From: Amycolatopsis sacchari
Lineage (GTDB): Bacteria > Actinomycetota > Actinomycetes > Mycobacteriales > Pseudonocardiaceae
DNA: 64,000 nucleotides
Direction of reading: 5' to 3'
NCBI RefSeq assembly: GCF_900114035.1
Contig: NZ_FORP01000019.1
Coordinates: 1 to 64,000, forward strand
The position numbers were made by a program, and so were the translations under genes. Of the stretch, positions 19,473-27,367 are shown piece by piece (position 1 is the stretch's first letter; every line of letters starts with the position of its first letter). The notes beneath the pieces were generated by a model. It was not told the origin of the DNA. It ran no database searches and was given only the letters and a program-made list of their open reading frames with translations.

Positions 19473-19997
19473 GTGGAACTGCAGCGAGCCGCGGATCTGG
19501 TGAACCTGCTGGTGCCGGGGGAGCCGTCACCGGCCGAGGTCGCCGACGTCCTGCGTGCGCACGGTGAACCGGAGCCGATCGAACTGACCGAGGCTGACGT
19601 GCGTGAACTGCGTGAAGCGGCGTTCGTGCTGCGGGAGATCTTCGCGGCGGAGGACGTGGACCAGGCCGCGGCACGGCTGAACGCGGCGCTGGCCCGGCAC
19701 GCCCGCCCGCCGCGGCTGACCACGCACGGCGGCACCTCGGGCTGGCACCTGCACGTCGATTCGAGCGACGACGCGCCGTGGGGGGAGTGGCTGCTGACGT
19801 CGTCGTGCCTGGCGCTGGCCGTGGCACTGGCGCAGCGCCAGGCGCCGCCGGGCGGGGTGTGCGCCGCGGCGGGGTGCGGGAGGTCCTTTGTGGACAGCGG
19901 GCGCGGCGGCCCGCGCCGCTACTGCTCGGCGCGGTGCGCGACCAGGGAGCGGGTCGCCGCGCACCGGGTCAGGAGTTCTGGGCGTCCCGCCACTTGA
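19473..19997 (+). CDS. CGNR zinc-finger (ABATE-domain) putative regulator
   Basis: A 174-residue protein. The N-terminal part resembles the ABATE stress-response domain, and the C-terminal CAAAGCGRSFVD...RRYCSARCATR is a treble-clef CGNR zinc finger. Such proteins are predicted transcription regulators and are often divergent from a transporter, as here. The second of two adjacent GTG codons was chosen because the -10 TACACT sits six bases before it. It overlaps the LLM-family gene tail-to-tail by 29 bp. Confidence 0.85.
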   Translation: MELQRAADLVNLLVPGEPSPAEVADVLRAHGEPEPIELTEADVRELREAAFVLREIFAAEDVDQAAARLNAALARHARPPRLTTHGGTSGWHLHVDSSDDAPWGEWLLTSSCLALAVALAQRQAPPGGVCAAAGCGRSFVDSGRGGPRRYCSARCATRERVAAHRVRSSGRPAT

Positions 19998-20757
19998 GCC
20001 ACCTTTCCAGCAGCGTCAGGTCGTAGTCTGGGCCGTTCGCCTCGGCGATGAACAACGAGACGCCACGCTCGCGCAGCCGCGGGCCCACCTCGTCCGGTTC
20101 GGCCGTGACACCGGTCGAGATCTCGATCTCCGCCGGGTCGCGGCCCACGTCCGCGCAGTGCTGCCGGAGGATCCCGACCTTGCGCTCGATCACGTCGGCG
20201 TCGCCGAAGCCGTGCCAGATGTCCGCGTGCCGCGCGACCAGCTTCAGCGTCTTCTTCTCCCCGCCGCCGCCGATGAGCACCGGGATGTCCCGCGTGGGCG
20301 CGGGGTTCAGCTTCCCGAGGCGGTTTTCGATGCGGGGCAACGCTTCCGCGAGGTCCGCCAGCCGCGAGCCCGCGGTGCCGAACTCGTAGCCGTACTCGGT
20401 GTAGTCCTTTTCGAACCAGCCGGCGCCGAGACCGAGGACGAGCCTGCCGCCGCTGATGTGGTCCACGGTCCGCGCCATGTCGGCCAGCAGCTCGGGGTTG
20501 CGGTAGCTGTTGCACGTCACCAGCGCGCCGATTTCGACGCGTGACGTCTGTTCCGCCCAGGCGGCGAGCATCGTCCAGCACTCGAAGTGCTGCCCGTCGG
20601 GATCGCCGTGCAGAGGGAAGAAGTGGTCCCAGTTGAAGAGCACGTCGACCCCGAGGTCCTCCGCCCTCGCGGCGGTCTCGCGGATCGTGCGGTAGTCGGC
20701 GTGCTCGGGCTGCAGTTGCAGGCCCACGCGCACGGGCCTGGTCGAAGCGGAACTCAT
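19969..20757 (-). CDS. LLM-class F420-dependent oxidoreductase
   Basis: A 262-residue TIM-barrel protein of the luciferase-like monooxygenase family. Features are NWDHFFPLHGDPDGQHFECW, IGALVTCNSYRNPELLADMA and HISGGRLVLGLGAGWFEKDY, the last being typical of F420-dependent members. These enzymes transfer hydride from F420H2 or oxidise substrates with it, and the substrate is unknown. It lies 10 bp downstream of crtI on the same strand, so it may be the last gene of a crtE-crtI operon, but a role in isoprenoid metabolism is only suggested by that position. Confidence 0.88.
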   Translation of the reverse strand: MSSASTRPVRVGLQLQPEHADYRTIRETAARAEDLGVDVLFNWDHFFPLHGDPDGQHFECWTMLAAWAEQTSRVEIGALVTCNSYRNPELLADMARTVDHISGGRLVLGLGAGWFEKDYTEYGYEFGTAGSRLADLAEALPRIENRLGKLNPAPTRDIPVLIGGGGEKKTLKLVARHADIWHGFGDADVIERKVGILRQHCADVGRDPAEIEISTGVTAEPDEVGPRLRERGVSLFIAEANGPDYDLTLLERWLKWRDAQNS

Positions 20758-20767
20758 ACCGCCAACC

Positions 20768-22222
20768 CTAAGCGGCGCCGGTGATCCTCGCCGCCGCGAG
20801 GCGGCCCGAGATCAACACCGGCGGGATGCCGACGCCCGGTGTCGTCCCGCAGCCGGCCAGCACGACGTTTTCCAGGCCCCGCACCAGGTTTCCCGGCCGG
20901 AACGGACCCGTCTGGGCGAACGTGTGCGCGAGCGAAAACGGGGTGCCCGCCGCCAGGCCGCGCTCCGCCCACGTCTGGGGCGTGACGACCTCCGCGACCC
21001 GGTACTCGTCCTCGAAACCCGTGAGCCCGCGATGCGTCAGCACACGCAGCAGCTCCTGCCGGTACGCCGGACCGACGCGGGGCCAGTCGATCCGGCCGGT
21101 CCGCAGGTTCGGCGCCGGGGCGAGCACCGACACGACCTGACCGTCTGCCGCGAGCGTGGGATCGGTCGCGGTCGGGCGGGTCACCAGCAGCGACGGGTCC
21201 GACATCAGCCGTCCCTCGCGGATGATCTCCGCGAACGTCCGCGACCACGCGCCGCCGAAGAAGATGGTGTGGTGGTCCAGTTCCGGCCAGCTGCGGCGGG
21301 TGCTGCCGTGCAGCACGACGGCGGAGGGCGAGTACCGCAACGGCAGCGGGCGCTTCGGGCGCGTGCCCAGCAGGCGGTACGCGGTCGTCAGCTCGGTCGC
21401 CAGTACCACGGCGTCACAAGGAATCCGCTCGCCCGCGCGCGTGCGCACCGCCCGCACCCGCGAGGAAACCCTTTCCAGCCAAGCGGCTTCGGTCTTGAAC
21501 CGCACGTCCGCCCCGGCGCGCTCCGCCGCGTCCGCGAGCACCTGCCCGACGCGGCCCATCCCGCCGAGCGGGTAGTACACCCCGGCGATCGTGTCCATGT
21601 ACGGGATGACGCCGTACGCGGCGAGCGCGGTGCGCGGGTCGAGCCCGGCGTAGAGCGACTGGAACGAGAACACCCGGCGCAGCCGGTCGTCGGCCAGGAA
21701 ACGGCCGATGCGGGGGCCGAGCCGCCCGAAACCGCCCAGCGCCAGCAGTTTCAGCATCTCCGGGCGCGCGAGGTCCAGCGGGGAATCGAAGTTCGCGCCG
21801 ATGAACCGGTCCTTTTCGACCTCGTACAGCTCGCTGAACCACCGGCGCAGCCTGCGGTAGCCGTCAGCCTCCCGCGGTCCTGCGAACTCCCGGATCTCCG
21901 CCTCCATCGCGTCACCATCGGTGCACACGGCCAGCGAGCTGCCGTCGGCGAACCTCGCCCGGTAGGCGGGATCGAGCCGCACCAGGCGCAGCGGGTTCGG
22001 TTGGCCCGCGGCCGCGAGGGCTTCGTCAAGCAGCTCCGGCATGGTCAGCACCGTGGCGCCCGTGTCGGCCTTGTACCCGTCGTACTCCTGGCCGCTCACG
22101 CGCCCGCCCGGCCGGTCGTCCCGCTCCAGCAGCGTGACGCGCCGGCCCGTGCCGAGCAGGTGCAGCGCCGCGGACAGCCCGGCCAGCCCGGCTCCGATCA
22201 CGACCACGTGGTCCCCGCGCAT
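20768..22222 (-). CDS. crtI: Phytoene desaturase-type FAD oxidoreductase
   Basis: A 484-residue amine-oxidase-fold enzyme. VVIGAGLAGLSAALHL (about 7-22) and LLERDDRPGGRV form the dinucleotide-binding fold, and the C-terminal GCGTTPGVGIPPVLISG resembles the CrtI signature. CrtI-type enzymes desaturate C40 (or C30) carotenoid precursors. The ATG abuts the stop of crtE with no gap, so the two are translationally coupled. No phytoene synthase (crtB) is in the window, so the substrate must come from elsewhere or differ from phytoene. Confidence 0.88.
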   Translation of the reverse strand: MRGDHVVVIGAGLAGLSAALHLLGTGRRVTLLERDDRPGGRVSGQEYDGYKADTGATVLTMPELLDEALAAAGQPNPLRLVRLDPAYRARFADGSSLAVCTDGDAMEAEIREFAGPREADGYRRLRRWFSELYEVEKDRFIGANFDSPLDLARPEMLKLLALGGFGRLGPRIGRFLADDRLRRVFSFQSLYAGLDPRTALAAYGVIPYMDTIAGVYYPLGGMGRVGQVLADAAERAGADVRFKTEAAWLERVSSRVRAVRTRAGERIPCDAVVLATELTTAYRLLGTRPKRPLPLRYSPSAVVLHGSTRRSWPELDHHTIFFGGAWSRTFAEIIREGRLMSDPSLLVTRPTATDPTLAADGQVVSVLAPAPNLRTGRIDWPRVGPAYRQELLRVLTHRGLTGFEDEYRVAEVVTPQTWAERGLAAGTPFSLAHTFAQTGPFRPGNLVRGLENVVLAGCGTTPGVGIPPVLISGRLAAARITGAA

Positions 22223-23287
22223 CTAGAACGTCCTCTGCGTCGCCCTGGCCGCCAGGTCCGCGAGCGCGGCCGCGGCGGGTTCGGTCAGGCCGGCCTCGTC
22301 GAGCGCGTGGAGCGCCGCGCCGGTCAGGTGCTCGATCCGCTCCTCCACCGCGGGCACCGCACCCACCTCGCGCAGCACCGCGCGCACGTCGTCGATGTCC
22401 TTTTCGGACAGCAGCGGGTTGCCCAGCGCGTGGGTGATCACGTCGGCCCTCGGCGGGTCCGCCCGCCGCAGGCCGAGCGCGATGAGCAGGGTCCGCTTGC
22501 CCTCGCGGAGGTCGTCCCCCGCCGGTTTGCCCGTGACCGACGGGTCGCCGAACACGCCGAGCAGGTCGTCACGCAGCTGGAAGGCGATGCCGAGGTCGCG
22601 GCCGAACCGCCGCAGCGCGGCGACCTGCGCATCCCCCGCGCCCGCCAGCGCGGCACCGAGGTGCAGCGGCCGTTCCACTGTGTACGCCGCGGTCTTGAGG
22701 CGGCTGACGCGCAACGCGGCCTCGGGCGAGGCGTCACCGGTGACCTGCGTGTGCACGTCGAGGTACTGCCCCGCCAGCACTTCCGTGCGCATCGCGCGCC
22801 ACACCGGGCGCGCGGCGTCGAGCGTCGCGGGCGGGAGCGGGGACGCGCCGAACATGTCATCGGCCCACGCCAGCGCCAGGTCGCCGACCAGCACCGCGGC
22901 GGCGAGCCCGAACCCGGCCGCGGTGCCCGCCCACTGCTGGGAGGTGTGCAGGTCCGCGAACGCCACGTGCACGGTGGGCCTGCCGCGCCGGGAGTCGGAG
23001 GAGTCGATGAGGTCGTCGTGGATCAGTGCGCACGCCTGCACGAGTTCCAGGCTCGCGACGGCCTGCAGCACGCCGTCGGCGTCCGCCGTACCGCCGCCGG
23101 TACCGCGCCAGGCCCACCACGCGAACGTCGGACGGAGACGCTTCCCGCCGCGCAGCACGAACTCCGTGAGCGCGTCGACGCCGGAGGCGAACACCGGCTC
23201 CGCCCCCACGATGTCCGCGCCGGCTTCGCGGAGGAACCGGGTCAGCACGCGCTCCACGTTGCCCGGAAGGTCGGCGTCGTAGTCCAT
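22223..23287 (-). CDS. crtE: Polyprenyl (geranylgeranyl-type) diphosphate synthase
   Basis: A 354-residue trans-prenyltransferase that extends allylic diphosphates with isopentenyl diphosphate. The first Asp-rich motif is DDLID (91-95), with RGGKRLRP upstream. The second is in FQLRDDLLGVFGD, followed by DDLREGKRTLL. I chose the ATG at 23287, which is nine codons inside the open frame. First gene of the crtE-crtI unit. It corresponds in position to the idsA2-like synthase near the mycobacterial pknL/aroG region. The product chain length cannot be read with certainty. Confidence 0.92.
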   Translation of the reverse strand: MDYDADLPGNVERVLTRFLREAGADIVGAEPVFASGVDALTEFVLRGGKRLRPTFAWWAWRGTGGGTADADGVLQAVASLELVQACALIHDDLIDSSDSRRGRPTVHVAFADLHTSQQWAGTAAGFGLAAAVLVGDLALAWADDMFGASPLPPATLDAARPVWRAMRTEVLAGQYLDVHTQVTGDASPEAALRVSRLKTAAYTVERPLHLGAALAGAGDAQVAALRRFGRDLGIAFQLRDDLLGVFGDPSVTGKPAGDDLREGKRTLLIALGLRRADPPRADVITHALGNPLLSEKDIDDVRAVLREVGAVPAVEERIEHLTGAALHALDEAGLTEPAAAALADLAARATQRTF

Positions 23288-23352
23288 GCCCCTATGGTCG
23301 TGCCTGGGGGGCACTTTCGCCGCGCGGGGTGGTCACGGTGTGAGCATTTCCG

Positions 23353-23358
23353 TAATCT
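23353..23358 (+). promoter_or_regulatory. Leaderless -10 of the PIG-L gene
   Basis: TAATCT is followed by six bases and GTG at 23365, with no ribosome-binding site between. Confidence 0.5.
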
Positions 23359-23364
23359 CGCCTG

Positions 23365-24141
23365 GTGGCGACCTTCGTGACCTTCCATGCCCATCCCGAC
23401 GACGAGTGCATCTCCTGCGGCGGGGTGATGCGCAAGGCCCACGAGGACGGCCACCGCGTCGTCCTCGTCGTGGCGACCCGCGGCGAGCAGGGCGAGATCC
23501 CGCCCGGTCTGCTGTCCGACGGCGAGTCGCTGGCCGAGCGCCGCGCGGCCGAAACCCTTGCCGCGGCCGAGATCCTGGGCGTGTCCAGGGTGGAGTTCCT
23601 CGGCTACGCGGACTCCGGGATGATGGGCGAGCCGACCAACGACGAGCCCGGCACGTTCTGGACCGCGCCGGTCGAGGAGGCCGCGGCGAAGCTCGCGGCG
23701 ATCCTGCGCGAGGAGAACGCCGAGGTCCTGACGTGCTACGACGACAACGGCGGCTACGGCCACCCCGACCACATCCAGGTGCACCGCGTCGGCATGCGGG
23801 CCGCGGAGCTCGCCGGCACCCCGCGGGTCTTCCAGTCGACCGTGAACCGCGACCACATGCGCCGGGGCGTCGCCGAGATGGCCGACGCGGGTCTGCCGCT
23901 GCCCTCGCTCGAGGAGATCGAGGGGATCGGCAAGCCGGAGAGCGAAATCACGACGGTGGTGGACGTCACGCCGTGGCTGGAGTACAAGCGCCAGGCGATG
24001 CGTGCGCACCCGAGCCAGATCAGCGAGGACTCGTTCTTCCTCGGCACGCCCGACGACGTGTTCCGCTACACCTTCGGCACGGAATGCTTCATCCGCGTCG
24101 GCGCCGAGCCGGGCGAGCTCACCGACGACCTGTTCAAGTGA
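23365..24141 (+). CDS. PIG-L family zinc-dependent deacetylase
   Basis: A 258-residue enzyme with the zinc motif AHPDDE near the N-terminus (residues 9-14) and the second metal/catalytic motif HPDH after GYG. The family includes MshB and Mca, which act on N-acetylglucosaminyl-inositol and mycothiol conjugates. This copy is somewhat shorter than those, so it may be a paralogue with another substrate. The GTG start is fixed by a leaderless -10. It overlaps the convergent hydrolase gene by 8 bp. Confidence 0.9.
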   Translation: MATFVTFHAHPDDECISCGGVMRKAHEDGHRVVLVVATRGEQGEIPPGLLSDGESLAERRAAETLAAAEILGVSRVEFLGYADSGMMGEPTNDEPGTFWTAPVEEAAAKLAAILREENAEVLTCYDDNGGYGHPDHIQVHRVGMRAAELAGTPRVFQSTVNRDHMRRGVAEMADAGLPLPSLEEIEGIGKPESEITTVVDVTPWLEYKRQAMRAHPSQISEDSFFLGTPDDVFRYTFGTECFIRVGAEPGELTDDLFK

Positions 24142-24958
24142 GGCTGCGCCTGCCGAAGACGACGTCGGCGACGTCGCCCGAACGCAGGTAGGCGCCCGGG
24201 GTCTGGAACTCCCACATGCCCGCGGCGATCGACAGGTCCTCGTCGACGCCCTTGAACTCCCGGGAGATGCCGCGCACGGGGACCGCGACGATGTCGTCGA
24301 GGTCCGCGATGTTCACCCACCGCCGCACGAGCGGCGGCCGGGTGCGGTTCTCCGGCGGCCGCAGCCGGTCGAGCACGACCGGCTGCGCGAGCGGGCTGCC
24401 CAGCGTCACGAGCAGGTCGACGTCGTGTTCCTGGTGCGCCCACAGCGCTTCGTAGGCCACGACGCTGCCGAGCGAGTGGGCCACCACGACCTGGGGCCGC
24501 TGTTCGTCGATCGCCTCGGCGACGGACCGCGTGGCGGCCTGCCTCGCCTCTTCGGCGTCGAGGTAGGCGTGCAGCTCCCGGCAGAACGTCAGCGCGAACA
24601 GGCGGGTGCCGGGGCCGTGCGCGCGGAGGAGCCAGTCGTTCGCGAGCGCGAGGCGGTCCTCCGGTGGTGCCGCGGTCATGCCGGGGCGCAGGAGCGCGAT
24701 CCACTCGGTCAGCAGGTGCTGTTCGGTCGGGGAGAGCGAATCCGGGTCCTCGTCGAGGCTGTGCCCGGACTCGGGGTGCAGGTGGTGGGCGTAGTAGGCG
24801 ACCTCGAGGTCCACGGAGGAGTTCGACGGCATCGCCGTGCCCAGGTGCTGGAACCAGTCCGCGGCAAGCGCTTTCGCCGCCTCCGGGGCGGAGCCCTTCC
24901 GGCGGTGGTAACGATGGGTACCGATTCCGTGCACGCCGAGTACCCGGAGCATCCGCAT
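24134..24958 (-). CDS. Alpha/beta-hydrolase-like protein
   Basis: A 274-residue cytoplasmic protein with no signal peptide. LRVLGVHGIGTHRYHRRKG resembles the oxyanion-hole strand of lipase-like hydrolases, and VVVAHSLGSVVAYEAL is the nucleophile elbow (Ser162). VTLGSPLAQPVVLDRL follows as the next strand. The fold is clear, but the substrate is not. It stands alone on the minus strand, divergent from the AraC-type gene. Confidence 0.75.
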   Translation of the reverse strand: MRMLRVLGVHGIGTHRYHRRKGSAPEAAKALAADWFQHLGTAMPSNSSVDLEVAYYAHHLHPESGHSLDEDPDSLSPTEQHLLTEWIALLRPGMTAAPPEDRLALANDWLLRAHGPGTRLFALTFCRELHAYLDAEEARQAATRSVAEAIDEQRPQVVVAHSLGSVVAYEALWAHQEHDVDLLVTLGSPLAQPVVLDRLRPPENRTRPPLVRRWVNIADLDDIVAVPVRGISREFKGVDEDLSIAAGMWEFQTPGAYLRSGDVADVVFGRRSLT

Positions 24959-25023
24959 CCCTTCGCCGCCATCCGGACAGGGGAGAAGTCGTCCTGCCGC
25001 TGTCCGCCGTTACCTGCCGCGGC

Positions 25024-25029
25024 CATACT
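25024..25029 (+). promoter_or_regulatory. Leaderless -10 of the AraC-type gene
   Basis: CATACT, seven bases, then GTG at 25037. It supports choosing this start over the much longer open frame. Confidence 0.4.
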
Positions 25030-25036
25030 CGCACTC

Positions 25037-25723
25037 GTGTCCACCTATCGAGCGAGGCCCGGGTCCGGAGTCGTGCGCTGCTGGTGGGAGCAGCGGGCCG
25101 GTGCGGACGGGCGGGTGCAGCGGGTCGTGCCGGACGGCTGTTCGGACCTCGTCGTGTTCGACGACGGGGAGGCGATTTTCGTCGGGCCGGCGCTGGACGT
25201 GGCGCTCGTCCCGCTCCCGCCGGGCGCGCACCTGCGGGGGCTGAGGTTGCGCACGGAAGCGCTCGGACCCGTGCTGCGGCTGCCCGCGCACGAGCTGGCG
25301 GGAGCGACCGTGCCGGTGTCGGAGGTCCTGCCGGAGCGGCTGGCGCGCCTCGCCGTCGAGCAGGTGTGGGAGGGCGTGCTGCCCGAGCCGCTGCGGAAGT
25401 CCTCGGCGGACCCCCGCGTGACCCACGCCGTGCGGAGGCTGTGGTCCGGTGGCACCACGGTCGCGGCGGTCGCCGACGAACTGGGTGTGGCGGACCGCCA
25501 CCTCCGGCGGCTGTTCCTCGACCACACGGGGATGACGCCGAAGGCGGTGCACCGGGTGGGACGGTTCCAGCGGTTCCTGCACGCGGCGGACACCACGCGG
25601 GTTTCACTGGCGGACCTGGCAGCGGACGCGGGCTTCGCCGACCAGGCACACCTGGCCCGCGAAGTCCGCGCCCTGGCCGGGCTCCCGCCCCGCGACCTGC
25701 TGAGGGAACGGCGGGGGGACTAA
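25037..25723 (+). CDS. AraC-family transcription regulator
   Basis: A 228-residue protein. The N-terminal half (WWEQRAGADGRVQRVVPDGCSDLV) is the sensor type often found in short AraC regulators with a DUF6597-like domain. The C-terminal 90 residues carry two helix-turn-helix units: VAAVADELGVADRHLRRLF and LADLAADAGFADQAHLAREV. The frame is open far upstream, but the GTG at 25037 is where similarity begins and has a leaderless -10. It overlaps the deacetylase gene by 4 bp at the tails. The target is unknown. Confidence 0.85.
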   Translation: MSTYRARPGSGVVRCWWEQRAGADGRVQRVVPDGCSDLVVFDDGEAIFVGPALDVALVPLPPGAHLRGLRLRTEALGPVLRLPAHELAGATVPVSEVLPERLARLAVEQVWEGVLPEPLRKSSADPRVTHAVRRLWSGGTTVAAVADELGVADRHLRRLFLDHTGMTPKAVHRVGRFQRFLHAADTTRVSLADLAADAGFADQAHLAREVRALAGLPPRDLLRERRGD

Positions 25724-26400
25724 CCCGGCGCCACCGCCCGGCCGGTCTGCGGCGAGATCATCCCGGCGCACAGCCCCTTGCTCGCCAGCGTCTGCGCGAT
25801 GCGCGGGATCGCGGCGACGGTGTTCGCCGGCCAGTCGTGCATGAGGATGATCTGCCCGTTCGTCAGCCGCGCGTTGGCCTGGACGATCGCGTCGGTGCTC
25901 GCGCCGTTCCAGTCCTGCGAGTCGACGTCCCAGATGATCTGCGTGAGGCCGTAGCGTGCCGCGACCGACTGCACCGTCGAGTTCGTTTCCCCGTAGGGCG
26001 GGCGGAACAACCTCGGCGTGCCGCCGCCCGCGTTCGCGATCGCCTGCTGCGTACGGGAAATCTCCGAATCGACCTGTGCCTGGCTCAGCTGCGTCAGGTG
26101 CGGGTGCGTGTAGGTGTGGTTGCCCACCCACATCCCCGCACTGACCTGCGCGGCGACCTGAGCGGGGTAGGCGGCCGCGTACTGGCCCTCGTTGAACATC
26201 GTGGCCCGCAAACCGTTCTGCCGCAGTGCGTTGAGCAGCGCCGGGGTGTTGCCGGAAGGACCGTCGTCGAACGTGAGCCCGACGTAGCCGCTGCACGAAG
26301 CGGCCTGTGCGGGAGCGGCGGCGACGGTCAGGGCGGTGGCTCCCGCCGCTGCCACCGCGGCGGCCGCGAGCCCACGGCGGAAACGCGATTTCCTGGACAT
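25720..26400 (-). CDS. Secreted CE4 polysaccharide deacetylase, probable acetylxylan esterase
   Basis: A 226-residue exported NodB-domain enzyme. The signal peptide ends at about AQAA (34), with an RRG just after the N-terminus. The motifs are in order: TFDDGP (Asp45-Asp46), NHTYTHPHL (His95, His99), RPPYG, DVDSQDW and ILMHD. CE4 enzymes remove acetyl groups from xylan, chitin or peptidoglycan. Being directly downstream of a GH11 xylanase on the same strand argues for acetylxylan, as in the xlnB-axeA pair of Streptomyces. It has no carbohydrate-binding module. AAAAAAGG precedes the ATG. Confidence 0.9.
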   Translation of the reverse strand: MSRKSRFRRGLAAAAVAAAGATALTVAAAPAQAASCSGYVGLTFDDGPSGNTPALLNALRQNGLRATMFNEGQYAAAYPAQVAAQVSAGMWVGNHTYTHPHLTQLSQAQVDSEISRTQQAIANAGGGTPRLFRPPYGETNSTVQSVAARYGLTQIIWDVDSQDWNGASTDAIVQANARLTNGQIILMHDWPANTVAAIPRIAQTLASKGLCAGMISPQTGRAVAPG

Positions 26401-26433
26401 GACAATTCCTTTTTTATTGTGCGCGCGTCGGGG

Positions 26434-26470
26434 AGCGGTCTCCCGCGACTGGGCTGCGCGGGAGACCGCT
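26434..26470 (-). other. 14-bp perfect hairpin between the xylanase and deacetylase genes
   Basis: AGCGGTCTCCCGCG (26434-26447) pairs perfectly with CGCGGGAGACCGCT (26457-26470) around a nine-base loop. On the transcribed minus strand it lies 15 bases after the xylanase stop and is not followed by a U-tract. It therefore looks like a partial terminator or a 3'-end stabiliser that lowers deacetylase expression relative to xylanase. On the plus strand TTTTTT at 26481-26486 follows ten bases later. Confidence 0.6.
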
Positions 26471-26485
26471 GATCGGAGTGTTTTT

Positions 26486-27172
26486 TCAGCCCACCGTGAT
26501 GTTCGAGTTACCGCTGCTCTGGTATCCCTCGGTCGCCAGGATCATGTAGTAATTGAAACTGCCGAGCGGCATACCGGCCCGCGCCCACGCGTCGAAATGG
26601 TTTCCGGTCGTGATCGTGCCACCGGTCCGCTTCGACTGCCGGACGCTCCAGTACTGGTTGAACGTCTTGGTGCCTTCGACGGACGGCGCGTTGTACCGCG
26701 TCGTCTGGTAGATGTCGTACGTGCCGCCGTCGGACGTGACCGTGCCCTTGTACGTGCCGGTGGGCCGGTACGTACCCCAGTTGTCGACGATGTAGTACTC
26801 CACCAGCGGGTTCGAGGTCCACCCGTACAACGCGAGGTAGGCGTTGCCGGACGGGTTGAAGCTGCCCGAGTAGCTCACGGTCCGGCGGCTGCCGTTGCTC
26901 CATCCCTTGCCCGCGACGAAGTTCCCGCAGTTGGTCCAGTTGGTGCGGTAGTTGCCGCCCGAGGACAACGTCATCGAGACCTGGCCGCCGCCGTCGGTCC
27001 AGAACGAGTAGTAGTACCCGTTGTTCGTCCCGGTCTGGTTGGTGGTGATGGTGGTGTCCGCGCTCGCGGTACCGGGTGCGAAAACCGTGGTCACGGCCAG
27101 CAGTGCGGCGCAGATCGTGCCGAAAAGCACTTTCCTCCGACCGTTTCCGGGGGATCTGAAGGCGTGTTTCAT
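26486..27172 (-). CDS. Secreted GH11 endo-1,4-beta-xylanase
   Basis: A 228-residue exported jelly-roll xylanase. The signal peptide ends near TASA (38). The catalytic pair is Glu125 in [13 protein letters not shown] (nucleophile) and Glu215 in [14 protein letters not shown] (acid/base). The Asn after VD (130) is typical of neutral-pH enzymes. The size fits a single catalytic domain with no binding module. The ribosome-binding site GAGGAGG is strong. First gene of a two-gene unit with the deacetylase, with an excellent promoter and two palindromic operators upstream. Confidence 0.97.
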   Translation of the reverse strand: MKHAFRSPGNGRRKVLFGTICAALLAVTTVFAPGTASADTTITTNQTGTNNGYYYSFWTDGGGQVSMTLSSGGNYRTNWTNCGNFVAGKGWSNGSRRTVSYSGSFNPSGNAYLALYGWTSNPLVEYYIVDNWGTYRPTGTYKGTVTSDGGTYDIYQTTRYNAPSVEGTKTFNQYWSVRQSKRTGGTITTGNHFDAWARAGMPLGSFNYYMILATEGYQSSGNSNITVG

Positions 27173-27232
27173 GGGTCGATTTCCTCCTCATCGACGCTGA
27201 CTGGTGGCGAGGAAGTACCGATCGGTGGACCG

Positions 27233-27262
27233 AGTATGCCCCTGATTTTCCAACGGTGTCAA
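27233..27262 (-). promoter_or_regulatory. Promoter of the xylanase operon
   Basis: On the minus strand TTGACA (27262-27257), an 18-base spacer and CATACT (27238-27233) form a near-consensus vegetative promoter about 60 bases upstream of the xylanase ATG. Confidence 0.7.
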
Positions 27263-27270
27263 CCACGGAT

Positions 27271-27286
27271 TTCGAAAGTTTTCGAA
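27271..27286. promoter_or_regulatory. Xylanase operator 1, CGAAA-N2-TTTCG palindrome
   Basis: TTCGAAA-GT-TTTCGAA is a perfect inverted repeat nine bases upstream of the -35. It resembles the CGAAA/TTTCG boxes described upstream of Streptomyces xylanase genes, with a two-base rather than one-base centre. Confidence 0.6.
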
Positions 27287-27345
27287 TGCCTGGAATGGGG
27301 CTGCGCCGGAGGGGTGACCATTCCGGAAATCATGATCGCGACGAT

Positions 27346-27363
27346 TTCCGAAAATTTTCGGAA
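27346..27363. promoter_or_regulatory. Xylanase operator 2, 18-bp palindrome
   Basis: TTCCGAAAATTTTCGGAA is a perfect palindrome with the same CGAAA-N2-TTTCG core as operator 1. The centres are 76 bp apart. The outer bases CCATTCCG (27318-27325) and CGGAATGG (27359-27366) also pair, as do GAAATC (27326-27331) and GATTTC (27343-27348). It ends just before the lysR stop codon. Confidence 0.55.
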
Positions 27364-27367
27364 TGGT

